A stretch of DNA of 64,000 bases. Source: an uncultured Flavobacteriaceae bacterium (GTDB lineage: Bacteria; Bacteroidota; Bacteroidia; Flavobacteriales; Flavobacteriaceae). A program made the position numbers and the translations under genes. The notes beneath the pieces were generated by a model. The model made no database searches, was not told the DNA's origin, and worked only from the letters and a program-made list of their open reading frames with translations. Each line of letters begins with the position of its first letter. Position 1 is the first letter of the stretch. Below are positions 1-7,180 of this stretch, one piece after another. The stretch covers positions 1 to 64,000 of the forward strand of contig CANNGA010000016.1 of NCBI GenBank assembly GCA_947504035.1, given 5' to 3'.

Positions 1-734
1 TCGTAATATATTTTAGCCCATTCACCAGTTATGTCTTCAAGATAAGCAACATCGTTTTTTATTAAAAAGGCTTTACGTTTAGTGTCTTCTGTCATGCCAT
101 TGTAAAAATATGTTTTATTAGAAACTACTTTTATTTTAGATGATAATTCCGAAATATTATAATCTTTTATAAAAGACCCCTTCTTTTTAGAAATAGAAGA
201 AAATAAATAATTAGGCAGACTTTTAAGCTTAACAAAGCTTGATTGTTTACTATTAATTTCGTCTAACATGTAATCAGATACCAATCTTGTCGTATAGAAA
301 ACAGCATTAATACTATAATTCTGATCGATAAATATTGAGTCACTCCATTTGACCATTACATTTCCATTGGGTTTAATAAATTCAGCTTTATTTATATGCT
401 CTAGATTGGATTGCAGTTTCTTTAAATCATTAGTTTTACAAAAACCTAAGAAGCTTGTTTCAACAAATAAATTATCCCCATTACAATCTCCTTCTAAACA
501 GACTAAATCCAATACCTTCTTTCCATATTGAACTCTATAAGAAATACTCTGATTTATATCTTTTTCTCCTAACCAAACACCTTGTATCTCGTCTAATTTT
601 GATTTTGTAATAATTACCCTTTCCTTTTCTGAATGGACATTGTTTTCTAGCTTATTATTTTCCTTGACATTCTTATTGCAACTTGAATTTAATATTAAAA
701 AAAATAACATGTAATATTTAAAATGACTATTCAT
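1..734 (-). CDS. Putative lipoprotein, 3' end outside window (candidate T6SS immunity protein)
   Basis: I translated this minus-strand frame by hand. It opens with ATG at 734 and stays open for 244 codons to the window edge, so the C-terminus is missing. The N-terminus has a hydrophobic stretch ending in LNSSC, a good lipobox, so the product is probably a periplasmic or outer-membrane lipoprotein. I recognise no domain; the visible part is rich in Lys, Asn and Ser, and near the cut end reads LEDITGEWAKIYY. It is the third lipoprotein gene downstream of a TssD-like/GH19 cassette in the same direction. A role as immunity protein is inferred only from that position. The reading frame itself is well supported. 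Confidence 0.7.
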   Translation of the reverse strand, partial: MNSHFKYYMLFFLILNSSCNKNVKENNKLENNVHSEKERVIITKSKLDEIQGVWLGEKDINQSISYRVQYGKKVLDLVCLEGDCNGDNLFVETSFLGFCKTNDLKKLQSNLEHINKAEFIKPNGNVMVKWSDSIFIDQNYSINAVFYTTRLVSDYMLDEINSKQSSFVKLKSLPNYLFSSISKKKGSFIKDYNISELSSKIKVVSNKTYFYNGMTEDTKRKAFLIKNDVAYLEDITGEWAKIYY

Positions 735-793
735 TACCTACTTTTTAAGAATTTCTAAAGCTAACAAAAGGTTACTGAGTACTATTTTGCAAG

Positions 794-1528
794 CTATTTT
801 GTTCTTTCTAAAACCCTTTTAGGTATCTTTTCTTTCTTGTTTTTGGATGTCATTTGCTCAACATAAACTAAATATGCCTTTTTAGCATGTTTTTTTTTGC
901 CCAAACCCCAATATGCATCTCCCAGATTAATGTAAGCCACAGTGCGATCAGGGAAATTTTCTATTATTTTTTCTAATAAATAAATAGCTTCTTTATACAG
1001 CCCTGATTGTTCTAAATAATAGCCTTTATCATTATAATACTCTAAATTAAATGCAGTTATCTTCTCATTTTTTACCAAATTCAAATATTTAAAATCGCAA
1101 TAAGGAATACGTTCGTATTCGTTTGTGCTATTTCCATAATTTTGAATTGTAATTTCATTTTTTGAATATATACCCGTAAATTCTTTTGAGAAATTTAAAT
1201 ATACGTCGCCATTATTTTTCGATTTGATTAAGATTCCTTTTTTTACAATCTTATTTTCTTTGAAAAACGAGTAATAGAGACTATCATTTTTATTTTGAAT
1301 TGTTATCCAAAAAGGACAGTTTATTTCTTCTAATGCTTTTAATAGATAGACTCCTGAGATCTTTGGGTATTCAGTATTTTTTTGCGTTACGAAAACAGCG
1401 TCTTCTTTCTTATTAAAAGCAACGTTTTCACCCCCTGTTATTGCTGGTTTTATCTTAGTTGCTTTTTTATTATCATGCCTACAACAAACTAAAAGCACTA
1501 CTAGTATAGTTAAAAATATATACCTCAT
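794..1528 (-). CDS. Putative lipoprotein with C-terminal TPR (candidate immunity protein)
   Basis: A 244-residue protein with a hydrophobic N-terminus ending in LLVCC, a weak lipobox. The middle (about residues 50-150) is a Lys/Asn-rich beta-type region that I do not recognise. The C-terminal quarter reads as tetratricopeptide helices: LYKEAIYLLEKIIENFPD, then a repeat beginning AYINLGDAYWGLGKKKHA. TPRs bind protein partners. It lies 293 bases after the preceding lipoprotein gene and 59 bases before the next, all on the minus strand downstream of a peptidoglycan-hydrolase effector. A periplasmic protective or binding role is plausible but inferred from context. Confidence 0.7.
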   Translation of the reverse strand: MRYIFLTILVVLLVCCRHDNKKATKIKPAITGGENVAFNKKEDAVFVTQKNTEYPKISGVYLLKALEEINCPFWITIQNKNDSLYYSFFKENKIVKKGILIKSKNNGDVYLNFSKEFTGIYSKNEITIQNYGNSTNEYERIPYCDFKYLNLVKNEKITAFNLEYYNDKGYYLEQSGLYKEAIYLLEKIIENFPDRTVAYINLGDAYWGLGKKKHAKKAYLVYVEQMTSKNKKEKIPKRVLERTK

Positions 1529-1624
1529 AATCTTAAATTTTATCTAGAACTTTCTCCTGATGTATTAGTCTTTAATTCAACTTTTAAAGCTTTTTTTACA
1601 CCAATTGGTCTTTTCCTAATTTTG

Positions 1625-1810
1625 TTAGTTTTCTAACAGAATATTTTGCTTAATGTGCTTAATCTCTTTATTTTTTATAAAAATCTCATTTTGATTTTTA
1701 ATAATCGTATCATTTCTAACAAAAAGCATAATCTCGTTCTTACTCCATAGCCCACTCTTAATAGCACAAGTACTAGTGTTTACTTTTTTGAGATATACTA
1801 GCGCGATTTG
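1625..1810 (-). pseudogene. Possible remnant of a degraded small gene
   Basis: Between two lipoprotein genes, a minus-strand frame of about 60 codons stays open to a TAA at 1625-1627 and reads like real protein (for example ALVYLKKVNTSTCAIKSGLW and NEIMLFVRNDTIIKN). It has no ATG near its open end; the only internal ATG would give about 34 residues. It runs on upstream in another frame into the 3' end of the preceding gene. It may be the tail of a decayed immunity-like gene, or it may be chance. Confidence 0.25.
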
Positions 1811-1821
1811 ATACTTAATTT

Positions 1822-2457
1822 TTAATATCCTATTCTTTTTAATTCTGATTTTATTTCGCTCGGGGTTTTAAACTCAGCTTTTATATCTTCTCCTTCTTGT
1901 ATACCGTCAAATTCAATTCCAAAATAACTGCTAATTTCTTCTAAGAAAATTAGTTTGTCACCATCTTTGTAATCATCATAAATAAAAGTTTGATATAATT
2001 TCCCCTCTGCTGTTTCTTTTAATCTTTGTTCCCAAGAACATAAAACAATTAATTCTTTCTCTATATCTTTATCAACATTGTAAAAGAAAAATGACTCAAT
2101 GTGTGCTTTTCGACCAGCAGGCTCATAAGTATCAATAACAATTTTTTTACTCCCTAATTTATCAAATACGTAAACAAAACCATTAACATTTGAGCCATAA
2201 TCTTCTCCTAACTTCTCATTTTCAAAAACAAATATGGTTTCTTTTTCATTTAACCATTTATTTGAAGATATAATTTTATGGTCAAGCGATTTTCTTTTGT
2301 ATAAATTTTCTATTTTTTCTAAGTTATATTTAGCTGTATCTATTTTATTTTGCTGCTCCTCTTTTTTATCGATTTTCTTATCTAATTTCTCTGTATTTCC
2401 CTTACAGCTAGAAAGAAATAAAAGAATGATAATTGGTAAATATATTTTTTTTGTCAT
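1822..2457 (-). CDS. Putative lipoprotein, likely immunity partner of the GH19 effector
   Basis: A 211-residue protein with a typical lipoprotein signal: charged MTKK, a hydrophobic run, then LSSC. A Lys/Glu-rich linker follows, then a globular domain I do not recognise. Its start codon shares one base with the stop codon of the upstream effector gene (TAATG on the minus strand), so the two are probably translationally coupled. An effector that attacks peptidoglycan needs a periplasmic antidote, and a coupled exported lipoprotein directly downstream is the usual arrangement. The gene is AT-rich like the toxin half of the effector. Coding confidence is high; the immunity role is inferred. Confidence 0.75.
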   Translation of the reverse strand: MTKKIYLPIIILLFLSSCKGNTEKLDKKIDKKEEQQNKIDTAKYNLEKIENLYKRKSLDHKIISSNKWLNEKETIFVFENEKLGEDYGSNVNGFVYVFDKLGSKKIVIDTYEPAGRKAHIESFFFYNVDKDIEKELIVLCSWEQRLKETAEGKLYQTFIYDDYKDGDKLIFLEEISSYFGIEFDGIQEGEDIKAEFKTPSEIKSELKRIGY

Positions 2458-4142
2458 TATTTTTTTTTCAATTTAGAACACTCCAATAATTTAAATGCTA
2501 CCTTACTAACTTTAAATGCTTTTTTTCTGTCTCCATAAGATTTTGTGGCAATATTAATTTTTTTTGTAACAGCATCTACATCATTATCAGTTATTCCCTT
2601 ATTAGCAGGTGTATAACACTTTTTCTCATACCAATCAGCTAAACCAGCAAAAACAGCTTCTTTGGCTGTAAATTTATCTGAACCTCTACTTAAATCTATT
2701 CCTGAAATAGGTATTTTAGTATTTATAATTTCTTGTGTATTTGTATAATTTGTTCTACCAGTAATTTGCAATAAGCCTCTTCCTCTAAATTTCCATCCAT
2801 CTCCTTTTTTTGTATTACCAAGCTTAAAGCTTTTACTTCTATTAGCATCGTCATAAGCTATGTTAGCAATAGCTTTTTGATTAGCTTTTTGGGTTGATGG
2901 AATTGTCACTTTTTCTTTTTTCTTTATTTTTTTCTTTGTTTTTTTATCTAAAACTTCAATTTCTTTAAAATAAGTATAAGGCCCCCTCCCTATTTCATAA
3001 GCCCTCTTTGTTAATTCAGGGTTCTTCTTAAAGCATGAAAAAGGATAGCCAGATACTAATTTAGAAACAGGATAATTCAAACTTTCTCCATTAAAAGCTC
3101 CTGTTAAATCAGATAAACTTTCAACATAAGCTTGAGCAAAAAAATGCGCCCTTTCTTGGCAAGTTTCTAACTCAAAAATCTCATATAATTTTTTACTATC
3201 TCCATCTTTTGTTTGATAAGTTTTATTGAATTCGTTTACTATTGATTTAATTCTATTATCATTTGCTTTTTTAAATATTTTCTTTAATTCATCTGAGGTT
3301 AAATCTTTATTACAATTACATTTATTATCTGTTAACTCAAACCAATTCCCATCACTATCCAGCCATAAATTTTTAATAGCCTCGCCACGTATTTCGCCAC
3401 CTTCGCTATCGCCGTGGTAGTTTACATTAATTTCTTCTTGTCCAGGCACAGTATGGCCGTCTACCAGTAAGTACAATGGTGTTTTTTTATCTTTACCCTC
3501 CAAGGCTTTTTGCCAAGCCTCTTTTTTAGTGGCATCGTTATGGTCTATTTGCAGTTTATAGATGGCCATATCGGTATAATCGTCCATATTGCTATAATGC
3601 GATTCGCATAAAGCCCCTACTTTAATTTCGGCTTTGGTAACATAATTGCCGTTTTCGTCTTTAAAGGTAACTAAAGCATCCTTTTCCTCAATGCCTTTTG
3701 CTTTACCCTGCTTAATATTTACATACACGCTATAGCCTTGAAACCCCTCGGTTTCTACCACAATGTACAATTCGCTCCCCAAAGCCCCTTCGTTTGCTTT
3801 CTCAAAGGTTATTTTTTTGTTGGTCTCGGTAGTGGCAACCGTATTAGGCAAGGTTATTTTTTGCCCCACCCTTAGGTTGTCTTTATTAGCCTGTGTGAGT
3901 TGGGCGTCGCTCTCTATAATGGCAGCAACCGTAGTGCCCTTTTTACTGGCTATTTTACTTAGCGTATCGCCACCCGCTACAACGTAGGTTTCTTGTACCG
4001 TTTTGGTGGTACTGGTGGTGGTTACCGCTTCTATTTTGGCTGTTGCAAAATAGGCCTTGTTAATTTTGGGTCTAAATATCTTGAGTTTAGGGGTGGTTAG
4101 CGTAATGTGCGCGTATTCCCCTTTAAATTTATAGGTAGGCAT
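2457..4142 (-). CDS. LysM plus GH19-type peptidoglycan hydrolase, putative T6SS effector
   Basis: A 561-residue protein with no signal peptide. Residues 1-45 are unassigned. Residues 51-99 form a LysM domain (YVVAGGDTLSKIASKKGTT, then VGQKITLP). Residues 110-270 are a beta-rich region I cannot name. Residues about 325-555 resemble GH19 chitinase/endolysin domains: VESLSDLTGAFNGESLNY matches the HESG..ENLNY region, making E341 the likely catalytic acid, and GDGWKFRGRGLLQITGRTNY (448-467) is the family signature. GH19 enzymes cleave beta-1,4 bonds in chitin or peptidoglycan. The gene starts 3 bases after a TssD-like tube-protein gene and overlaps a lipoprotein gene by one base. A missing signal peptide fits delivery by a contractile machine. 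The front codons are clearly GC-richer than the GH19 part. Confidence 0.8.
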   Translation of the reverse strand: MPTYKFKGEYAHITLTTPKLKIFRPKINKAYFATAKIEAVTTTSTTKTVQETYVVAGGDTLSKIASKKGTTVAAIIESDAQLTQANKDNLRVGQKITLPNTVATTETNKKITFEKANEGALGSELYIVVETEGFQGYSVYVNIKQGKAKGIEEKDALVTFKDENGNYVTKAEIKVGALCESHYSNMDDYTDMAIYKLQIDHNDATKKEAWQKALEGKDKKTPLYLLVDGHTVPGQEEINVNYHGDSEGGEIRGEAIKNLWLDSDGNWFELTDNKCNCNKDLTSDELKKIFKKANDNRIKSIVNEFNKTYQTKDGDSKKLYEIFELETCQERAHFFAQAYVESLSDLTGAFNGESLNYPVSKLVSGYPFSCFKKNPELTKRAYEIGRGPYTYFKEIEVLDKKTKKKIKKKEKVTIPSTQKANQKAIANIAYDDANRSKSFKLGNTKKGDGWKFRGRGLLQITGRTNYTNTQEIINTKIPISGIDLSRGSDKFTAKEAVFAGLADWYEKKCYTPANKGITDNDVDAVTKKINIATKSYGDRKKAFKVSKVAFKLLECSKLKKK

Positions 4143-4145
4143 GTT

Positions 4146-4847
4146 TTAAATAGTTTGTCTAATGACTTGTAATTTTATTTTTTGCGTATCGGCCGTTATT
4201 TTAAAGTCTTCTAGAATGTCGTTAACCAGTAGTTTTCCGTTGTGTTTAAAGTCATTCTTTTCGTCTGTAAAATCTAAATCTATATATTGCCCTACAGCGT
4301 TTTGCGTTTTTAAAACATAGAATACCTCTGTGCCTATTTGCAATTCATCATTAGGTATTAATTCACCAGATAATGTGGTGTAATAACCTTCGAGCGCAAC
4401 TGGTTCTTGGGTTTCTTTTTTTACTGTAGTTGGAGTGGCTTGTGTTTTAAACGGATTACTAGGGTTCCATTCGTTTTCGTAGATAAGACCATTAACTCTT
4501 AAAATCCCTGGACTTATAACCAAATGGCAGGTCATGGGCTTGTGGTCTCTAGCATTAAAAGATTCTTGGTACTGCAATATATAGGCGTTGGCAAATTCCC
4601 AATCTTTATGTTTGTGCAGTCCATCGCGTTCAAACAATCTAAGGTACCCACTAACCATCTGCCTAGAAGATACCGCTACGGTAAAAAATTCGGAAATATC
4701 TTTAGGAGAAGGCATCGTAATATTGAGTTTCCCTCCATGAGTTCGAGTTATGGGCAACCCTGTTCCATCATCTTTTTGGTTAATATCCGTATCAAATTCT
4801 AATACGTTATAGTCTTTATCGAAGATAAAAAGCTTGGCTTTAAACAT
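4146..4847 (-). CDS. tssD: TssD/Hcp-like T6SS tube protein with C-terminal extension
   Basis: A 233-residue protein. Residues 1-135 resemble the Bacteroidota T6SS tube protein TssD: FKAKLFIFDKDYNVLEF at the start, a HGGKLNITMPSP strand, then FANAYILQYQESFNARDHKP and MTCHLVISPGILRVNG, the order expected of that family. TssD proteins are usually about 130 residues, so residues 140-233 are an added domain I do not recognise. In other systems, extended Hcp proteins carry or dock cargo. It is first in a minus-strand operon with the GH19 effector 3 bases downstream. No sheath, baseplate or ClpV gene is in the window, so this would be an outlying cargo locus. The family assignment is from memory. 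Confidence 0.7.
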   Translation of the reverse strand: MFKAKLFIFDKDYNVLEFDTDINQKDDGTGLPITRTHGGKLNITMPSPKDISEFFTVAVSSRQMVSGYLRLFERDGLHKHKDWEFANAYILQYQESFNARDHKPMTCHLVISPGILRVNGLIYENEWNPSNPFKTQATPTTVKKETQEPVALEGYYTTLSGELIPNDELQIGTEVFYVLKTQNAVGQYIDLDFTDEKNDFKHNGKLLVNDILEDFKITADTQKIKLQVIRQTI

Positions 4848-4879
4848 TGAATTCTAATTTGTGTTTTTATAAATGCAAA

Positions 4880-4899
4880 TCATAACGTGCTTGTTATGA
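4880..4899. promoter_or_regulatory. Inverted repeat upstream of tssD-like gene
   Basis: TCATAAC, six bases, then GTTATGA: a perfect 7-base inverted repeat starting 33 bases upstream of the tssD-like ATG. The symmetry and position suit a dimeric regulator. No regulator gene is obvious beside it, so the operator role is inferred. Confidence 0.35.
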
Positions 4900-5498
4900 C
4901 GCTATTTTTAAAATGTGTTACCTCTTGTTTTGTAACGACAGTCTGCTTCAAAATTAACTTTATTTATTTTAAATATAACTGATTTTATTAAATTTTGTAG
5001 AACTTCACCCTAAAATACGTGATACTTTTCGATATGTCTTTTATTGAAAATTCCTTTTAAAACCATATGAATCTATTTCAATACAAGTAAGCCTATGTTA
5101 TTTTATAATATAGAAAAGCCTATGTTATGATAGCCTGTGAAGCCCCCTTTTTTTAAACCTCTAAATGAGCGTAAACGCTGTTAGCGTTTTGTACCGTAAA
5201 CTTGTTCAGTTCCAATAGAATGAGCTATTTCTTAACTTGCTAAATTCTAATTTCTGTAGTTTTTGGATGCATTTAACGCTCTGTAACATGCGCAAAAAGG
5301 CGCCTTTTTTAACCAATTAAAATGTTTTTGCTTACTCATCAAAACCTATTCTGTTGGCAATAACACGTATTAAAAAGCATATCAAAACAACTAAAAAACA
5401 ATTACAACTACTAAAATGAACTTTAATACTTTTTTAATACGCTTTTACGGAAAAACCACAATAATTTTATTTAAAAAACGATAATTTTACAAATTATA

Positions 5499-5540
5499 AT
5501 ACAACATGTTGTATGTTTTTTTCTGTCAATGTTATATTTA
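5499..5540 (+). promoter_or_regulatory. Promoter with overlapping palindrome for the small lipoprotein operon
   Basis: A perfect 16-base palindrome, ATACAACATGTTGTAT (5499-5514), contains a TTG that could be the -33 element. After 21 bases comes TATATTTA (5533-5540), one mismatch from the Bacteroidota -7 consensus TAnnTTTG. The gene starts at 5566. A repressor bound to the palindrome would block the -33 region. Predicted from sequence only. Confidence 0.4.
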
Positions 5541-5565
5541 GATTACTAATTATAACCTTAAGATT

Positions 5566-5709
5566 ATGAAAAAATTATTAGCAGTATTAATTATTTTAGT
5601 CACGTTTGTGCAAAGTTGTACACCAAATTCTATTGAAGAAGAAAGTAATGAAAAAATACAGGGAGTTGATAAAGGCATACAAAGACCAGGACCACGATCC
5701 AGGCCTTAG
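5566..5709 (+). CDS. Small 47-residue lipoprotein-like peptide
   Basis: A short open frame with a strong exported-lipoprotein start: MKKLLAVLIILVTFVQSC, then an acidic stretch and a Pro/Arg-rich end (GIQRPGPRSRP). It has a plausible promoter just upstream. I recall very short flavobacterial lipoproteins of this pattern but cannot name a family. Its last 62 bases overlap, in another frame, the start of the following membrane-protein gene, which is unusual and would couple their translation. Function unknown. Confidence 0.55.
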   Translation: MKKLLAVLIILVTFVQSCTPNSIEEESNEKIQGVDKGIQRPGPRSRP

Positions 5710-6139
5710 AATAGCAGGAACTATAGTCATTATTATAGTAGGCGTAATGCCCTTCTTAGACAAAATATTTGAAGTACTCAATTTAAAAGGCTCATACATA
5801 TCTGGATTTACCAATTTCTCAAACTTTGTATGGGCTTTATGTCAAGGTTTAGCACCTATATTTTTAATAATAGGGTTTCTCCTAAGACCCTATTTTATTT
5901 CTTATTTACTACCAATTTATTGCTATTCGATACAATTGTTATGGATTCTTGATGCAAACATGTATTTAGATGATCCCCTTTTGCATTTGTATGCTATTGG
6001 CTCTTGTACCATATTTATTTTAATAGCATTTCTCATTTTCACATTAAAAAAGAAAAATAGAGAGAAAATAGAAAACGACCGTCTATTTATTAAGGAAATG
6101 GAAGCCTCTATAGAGCTTTTAACTCAAAAATCAAGTTAA
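5648..6139 (+). CDS. Four-helix membrane protein of unknown function
   Basis: I chose ATG 5648 (163 residues, MKKYRELIKAYKDQ...) over the TTG at 5606, because GAAGAAGAAAG lies just before it and the extra 14 residues look like translated lipoprotein sequence in the wrong frame. About four hydrophobic segments are visible (roughly residues 20-42, 55-85, 88-108 and 115-137), followed by a charged cytoplasmic tail likely to form a coiled coil. The stop is immediately followed by the next ATG. I recognise no family. It probably works with the adjacent coiled-coil protein at the inner membrane. Confidence 0.65.
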   Translation: MKKYRELIKAYKDQDHDPGLRIAGTIVIIIVGVMPFLDKIFEVLNLKGSYISGFTNFSNFVWALCQGLAPIFLIIGFLLRPYFISYLLPIYCYSIQLLWILDANMYLDDPLLHLYAIGSCTIFILIAFLIFTLKKKNREKIENDRLFIKEMEASIELLTQKSS

Positions 6140-6400
6140 ATGGGAGATTGGAAAAAAATACAATGTTATAGAGAGAAGTTTAAAAACAACGAAATAAGCC
6201 AAAGCGCATTTACTCGTGTTTTAAAAAAGGAGCTTCAAAAAAAATCTACAGGAAATCATTTTGTAGACGAAAAAGACTTGCTTTTAAAAAAAATTAATAG
6301 GATAGAAAACCGCTTAATTAAACTTGAAACAAAAAACAAAGAGATCGCATTAAATAACGCTGCTTTAGAACAGCTAATTTTAGATCACGTTTCGGTTTAA
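6140..6400 (+). CDS. Small coiled-coil protein
   Basis: An 86-residue soluble protein whose ATG directly follows the stop of the membrane-protein gene (no gap), so co-translation is likely. Residues 45-80 have heptad-like spacing (LLLKKINRIENRLIKLETKN), indicating a coiled coil. Its last codons overlap the 3' end of a convergent HTH gene by 4 bases. No known domain is recognised and the function is unknown. Confidence 0.6.
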   Translation: MGDWKKIQCYREKFKNNEISQSAFTRVLKKELQKKSTGNHFVDEKDLLLKKINRIENRLIKLETKNKEIALNNAALEQLILDHVSV

Positions 6401-6795
6401 TTAGTCTTCTTTTTCTCTTCCATTTTTAGGAACAAATTTGTGAGGGCTTCGTTGCGCGCCGTAAGCTTAATGTTTTCAATAAATGAATTAAACAATGTAT
6501 TCTTCATTAATTCATCGAAATTATTGATAACTATTTCTGTAACTTCAACAACATCTAAACTGCTATTTTTAGGAAATGCCTTAGCCTTAACCGCTTCGTC
6601 TTGCATTAACCAACTGTAACTATATTCACTAAAAATCGTGATTATTTTCTTAGCCGTTTCTGGATTTAGCTTTTTGGTTTTACCCTTCAAAATATTATAA
6701 ACGGCAGATTTTTGTATTCCTATTTTTTCGGCGAATTGCACCCCAGAAATCTTTTGCTCTACTATTATCGTATTTATTTTATCCTTTAAAACCAT
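6397..6795 (-). CDS. HTH-type (XRE-like) transcriptional regulator
   Basis: A 132-residue protein. Residues 10-50 form a Cro/C1-type helix-turn-helix (QKISGVQFAEKIGIQKSAVY, then NILKGKTKKLNPETAKKI). The rest is mostly helical and ends in a Lys-rich tail, perhaps for dimerisation. It is divergent from a small gene at 6917 across a gap containing two AGTATACT palindromes and a good promoter, the usual layout of a repressor controlling its neighbour and itself. It converges on the small membrane operon. It could be a phage-derived repressor, but no structural or integrase genes are nearby. Confidence 0.75.
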   Translation of the reverse strand: MVLKDKINTIIVEQKISGVQFAEKIGIQKSAVYNILKGKTKKLNPETAKKIITIFSEYSYSWLMQDEAVKAKAFPKNSSLDVVEVTEIVINNFDELMKNTLFNSFIENIKLTARNEALTNLFLKMEEKKKTN

Positions 6796-6824
6796 AAAAG
6801 TATATATAATTACACTTAAAAATG

Positions 6825-6855
6825 TTGTTTAGTATACTAAAGTATACTATATTTG
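6825..6855 (+). promoter_or_regulatory. Promoter with tandem AGTATACT operators
   Basis: TTG at 6825-6827, 20 bases, then TATATTTG at 6848-6855 match the Bacteroidota -33/-7 promoter. Between and into the -7 lie two copies of the 8-base palindrome AGTATACT (6831-6838 and 6841-6848), two bases apart. A repressor on these would occlude the promoter of the gene at 6917. The divergent HTH gene starts 30 bases away, making it the obvious candidate binder. Confidence 0.6.
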
Positions 6856-6916
6856 TGGCATCACAAAATATATGTTTACATACATTATGTTACAATGCAT
6901 TACAATATTACAAAAT

Positions 6917-7150
6917 ATGGGTAAACAATTTACAGAAAACGACAAAAAAGTACTAAGATGTATACCACGCAAACTCGCCATAAAATATGGGTGCACCCCA
7001 AAACATGTAAACTATGTTTTAAATAACAACAGTGCATTAAATACCGCATTAACACAAAATCTAAATAAGGATTTAATCTTTCTGTTAGATTTTTTTAAAC
7101 CTTTATCTAAAACAGGAAACAAAAATTTAAAACACCAAAACACACCCTAA
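6917..7150 (+). CDS. Small HTH-like protein, partner of the divergent regulator
   Basis: I take the internal ATG at 6917 (77 residues, MGKQFTEND...); the longer frame from 6872 is possible. Residues 10-35 (RKLAIKYGCTPKHVNYVLNN) resemble a helix-turn-helix in which the recognition helix would follow CTP. The remainder is Asn/Lys-rich. With the divergent XRE-like gene and shared operators it forms a two-gene switch like those of phages and integrative elements. A Cro-like or excisionase-like role is possible but unproven. Confidence 0.5.
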   Translation: MGKQFTENDKKVLRCIPRKLAIKYGCTPKHVNYVLNNNSALNTALTQNLNKDLIFLLDFFKPLSKTGNKNLKHQNTP

Positions 7151-7180
7151 GAACAGTAGTATAGCGAAGGGATTTTAGTT

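Larger units (their letters stand above)
4848..5565. other. 718-base non-coding stretch with several inverted and direct repeats
   Basis: No convincing gene is seen on either strand. The stretch holds a likely operator (4880-4899) upstream of the tssD-like gene, a direct repeat AAGCCTATGTTAT at 5089-5101 and 5116-5128, a small inverted repeat AAACGCT-GTT-AGCGTTT at 5173-5189, and a promoter/operator at 5499-5540 for the small lipoprotein gene. It separates the secretion cassette from an unrelated small operon. Confidence 0.5.

Noticed and set aside
2457-4142. Phage endolysin
   Set aside because: GH19 and LysM domains occur in endolysins, but no holin or phage genes adjoin, and the TssD-like and lipoprotein neighbours favour a T6SS effector.
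6397-7150. Prophage
   Set aside because: Only a repressor-like pair is present; no integrase, terminase, capsid or tail genes in the window.
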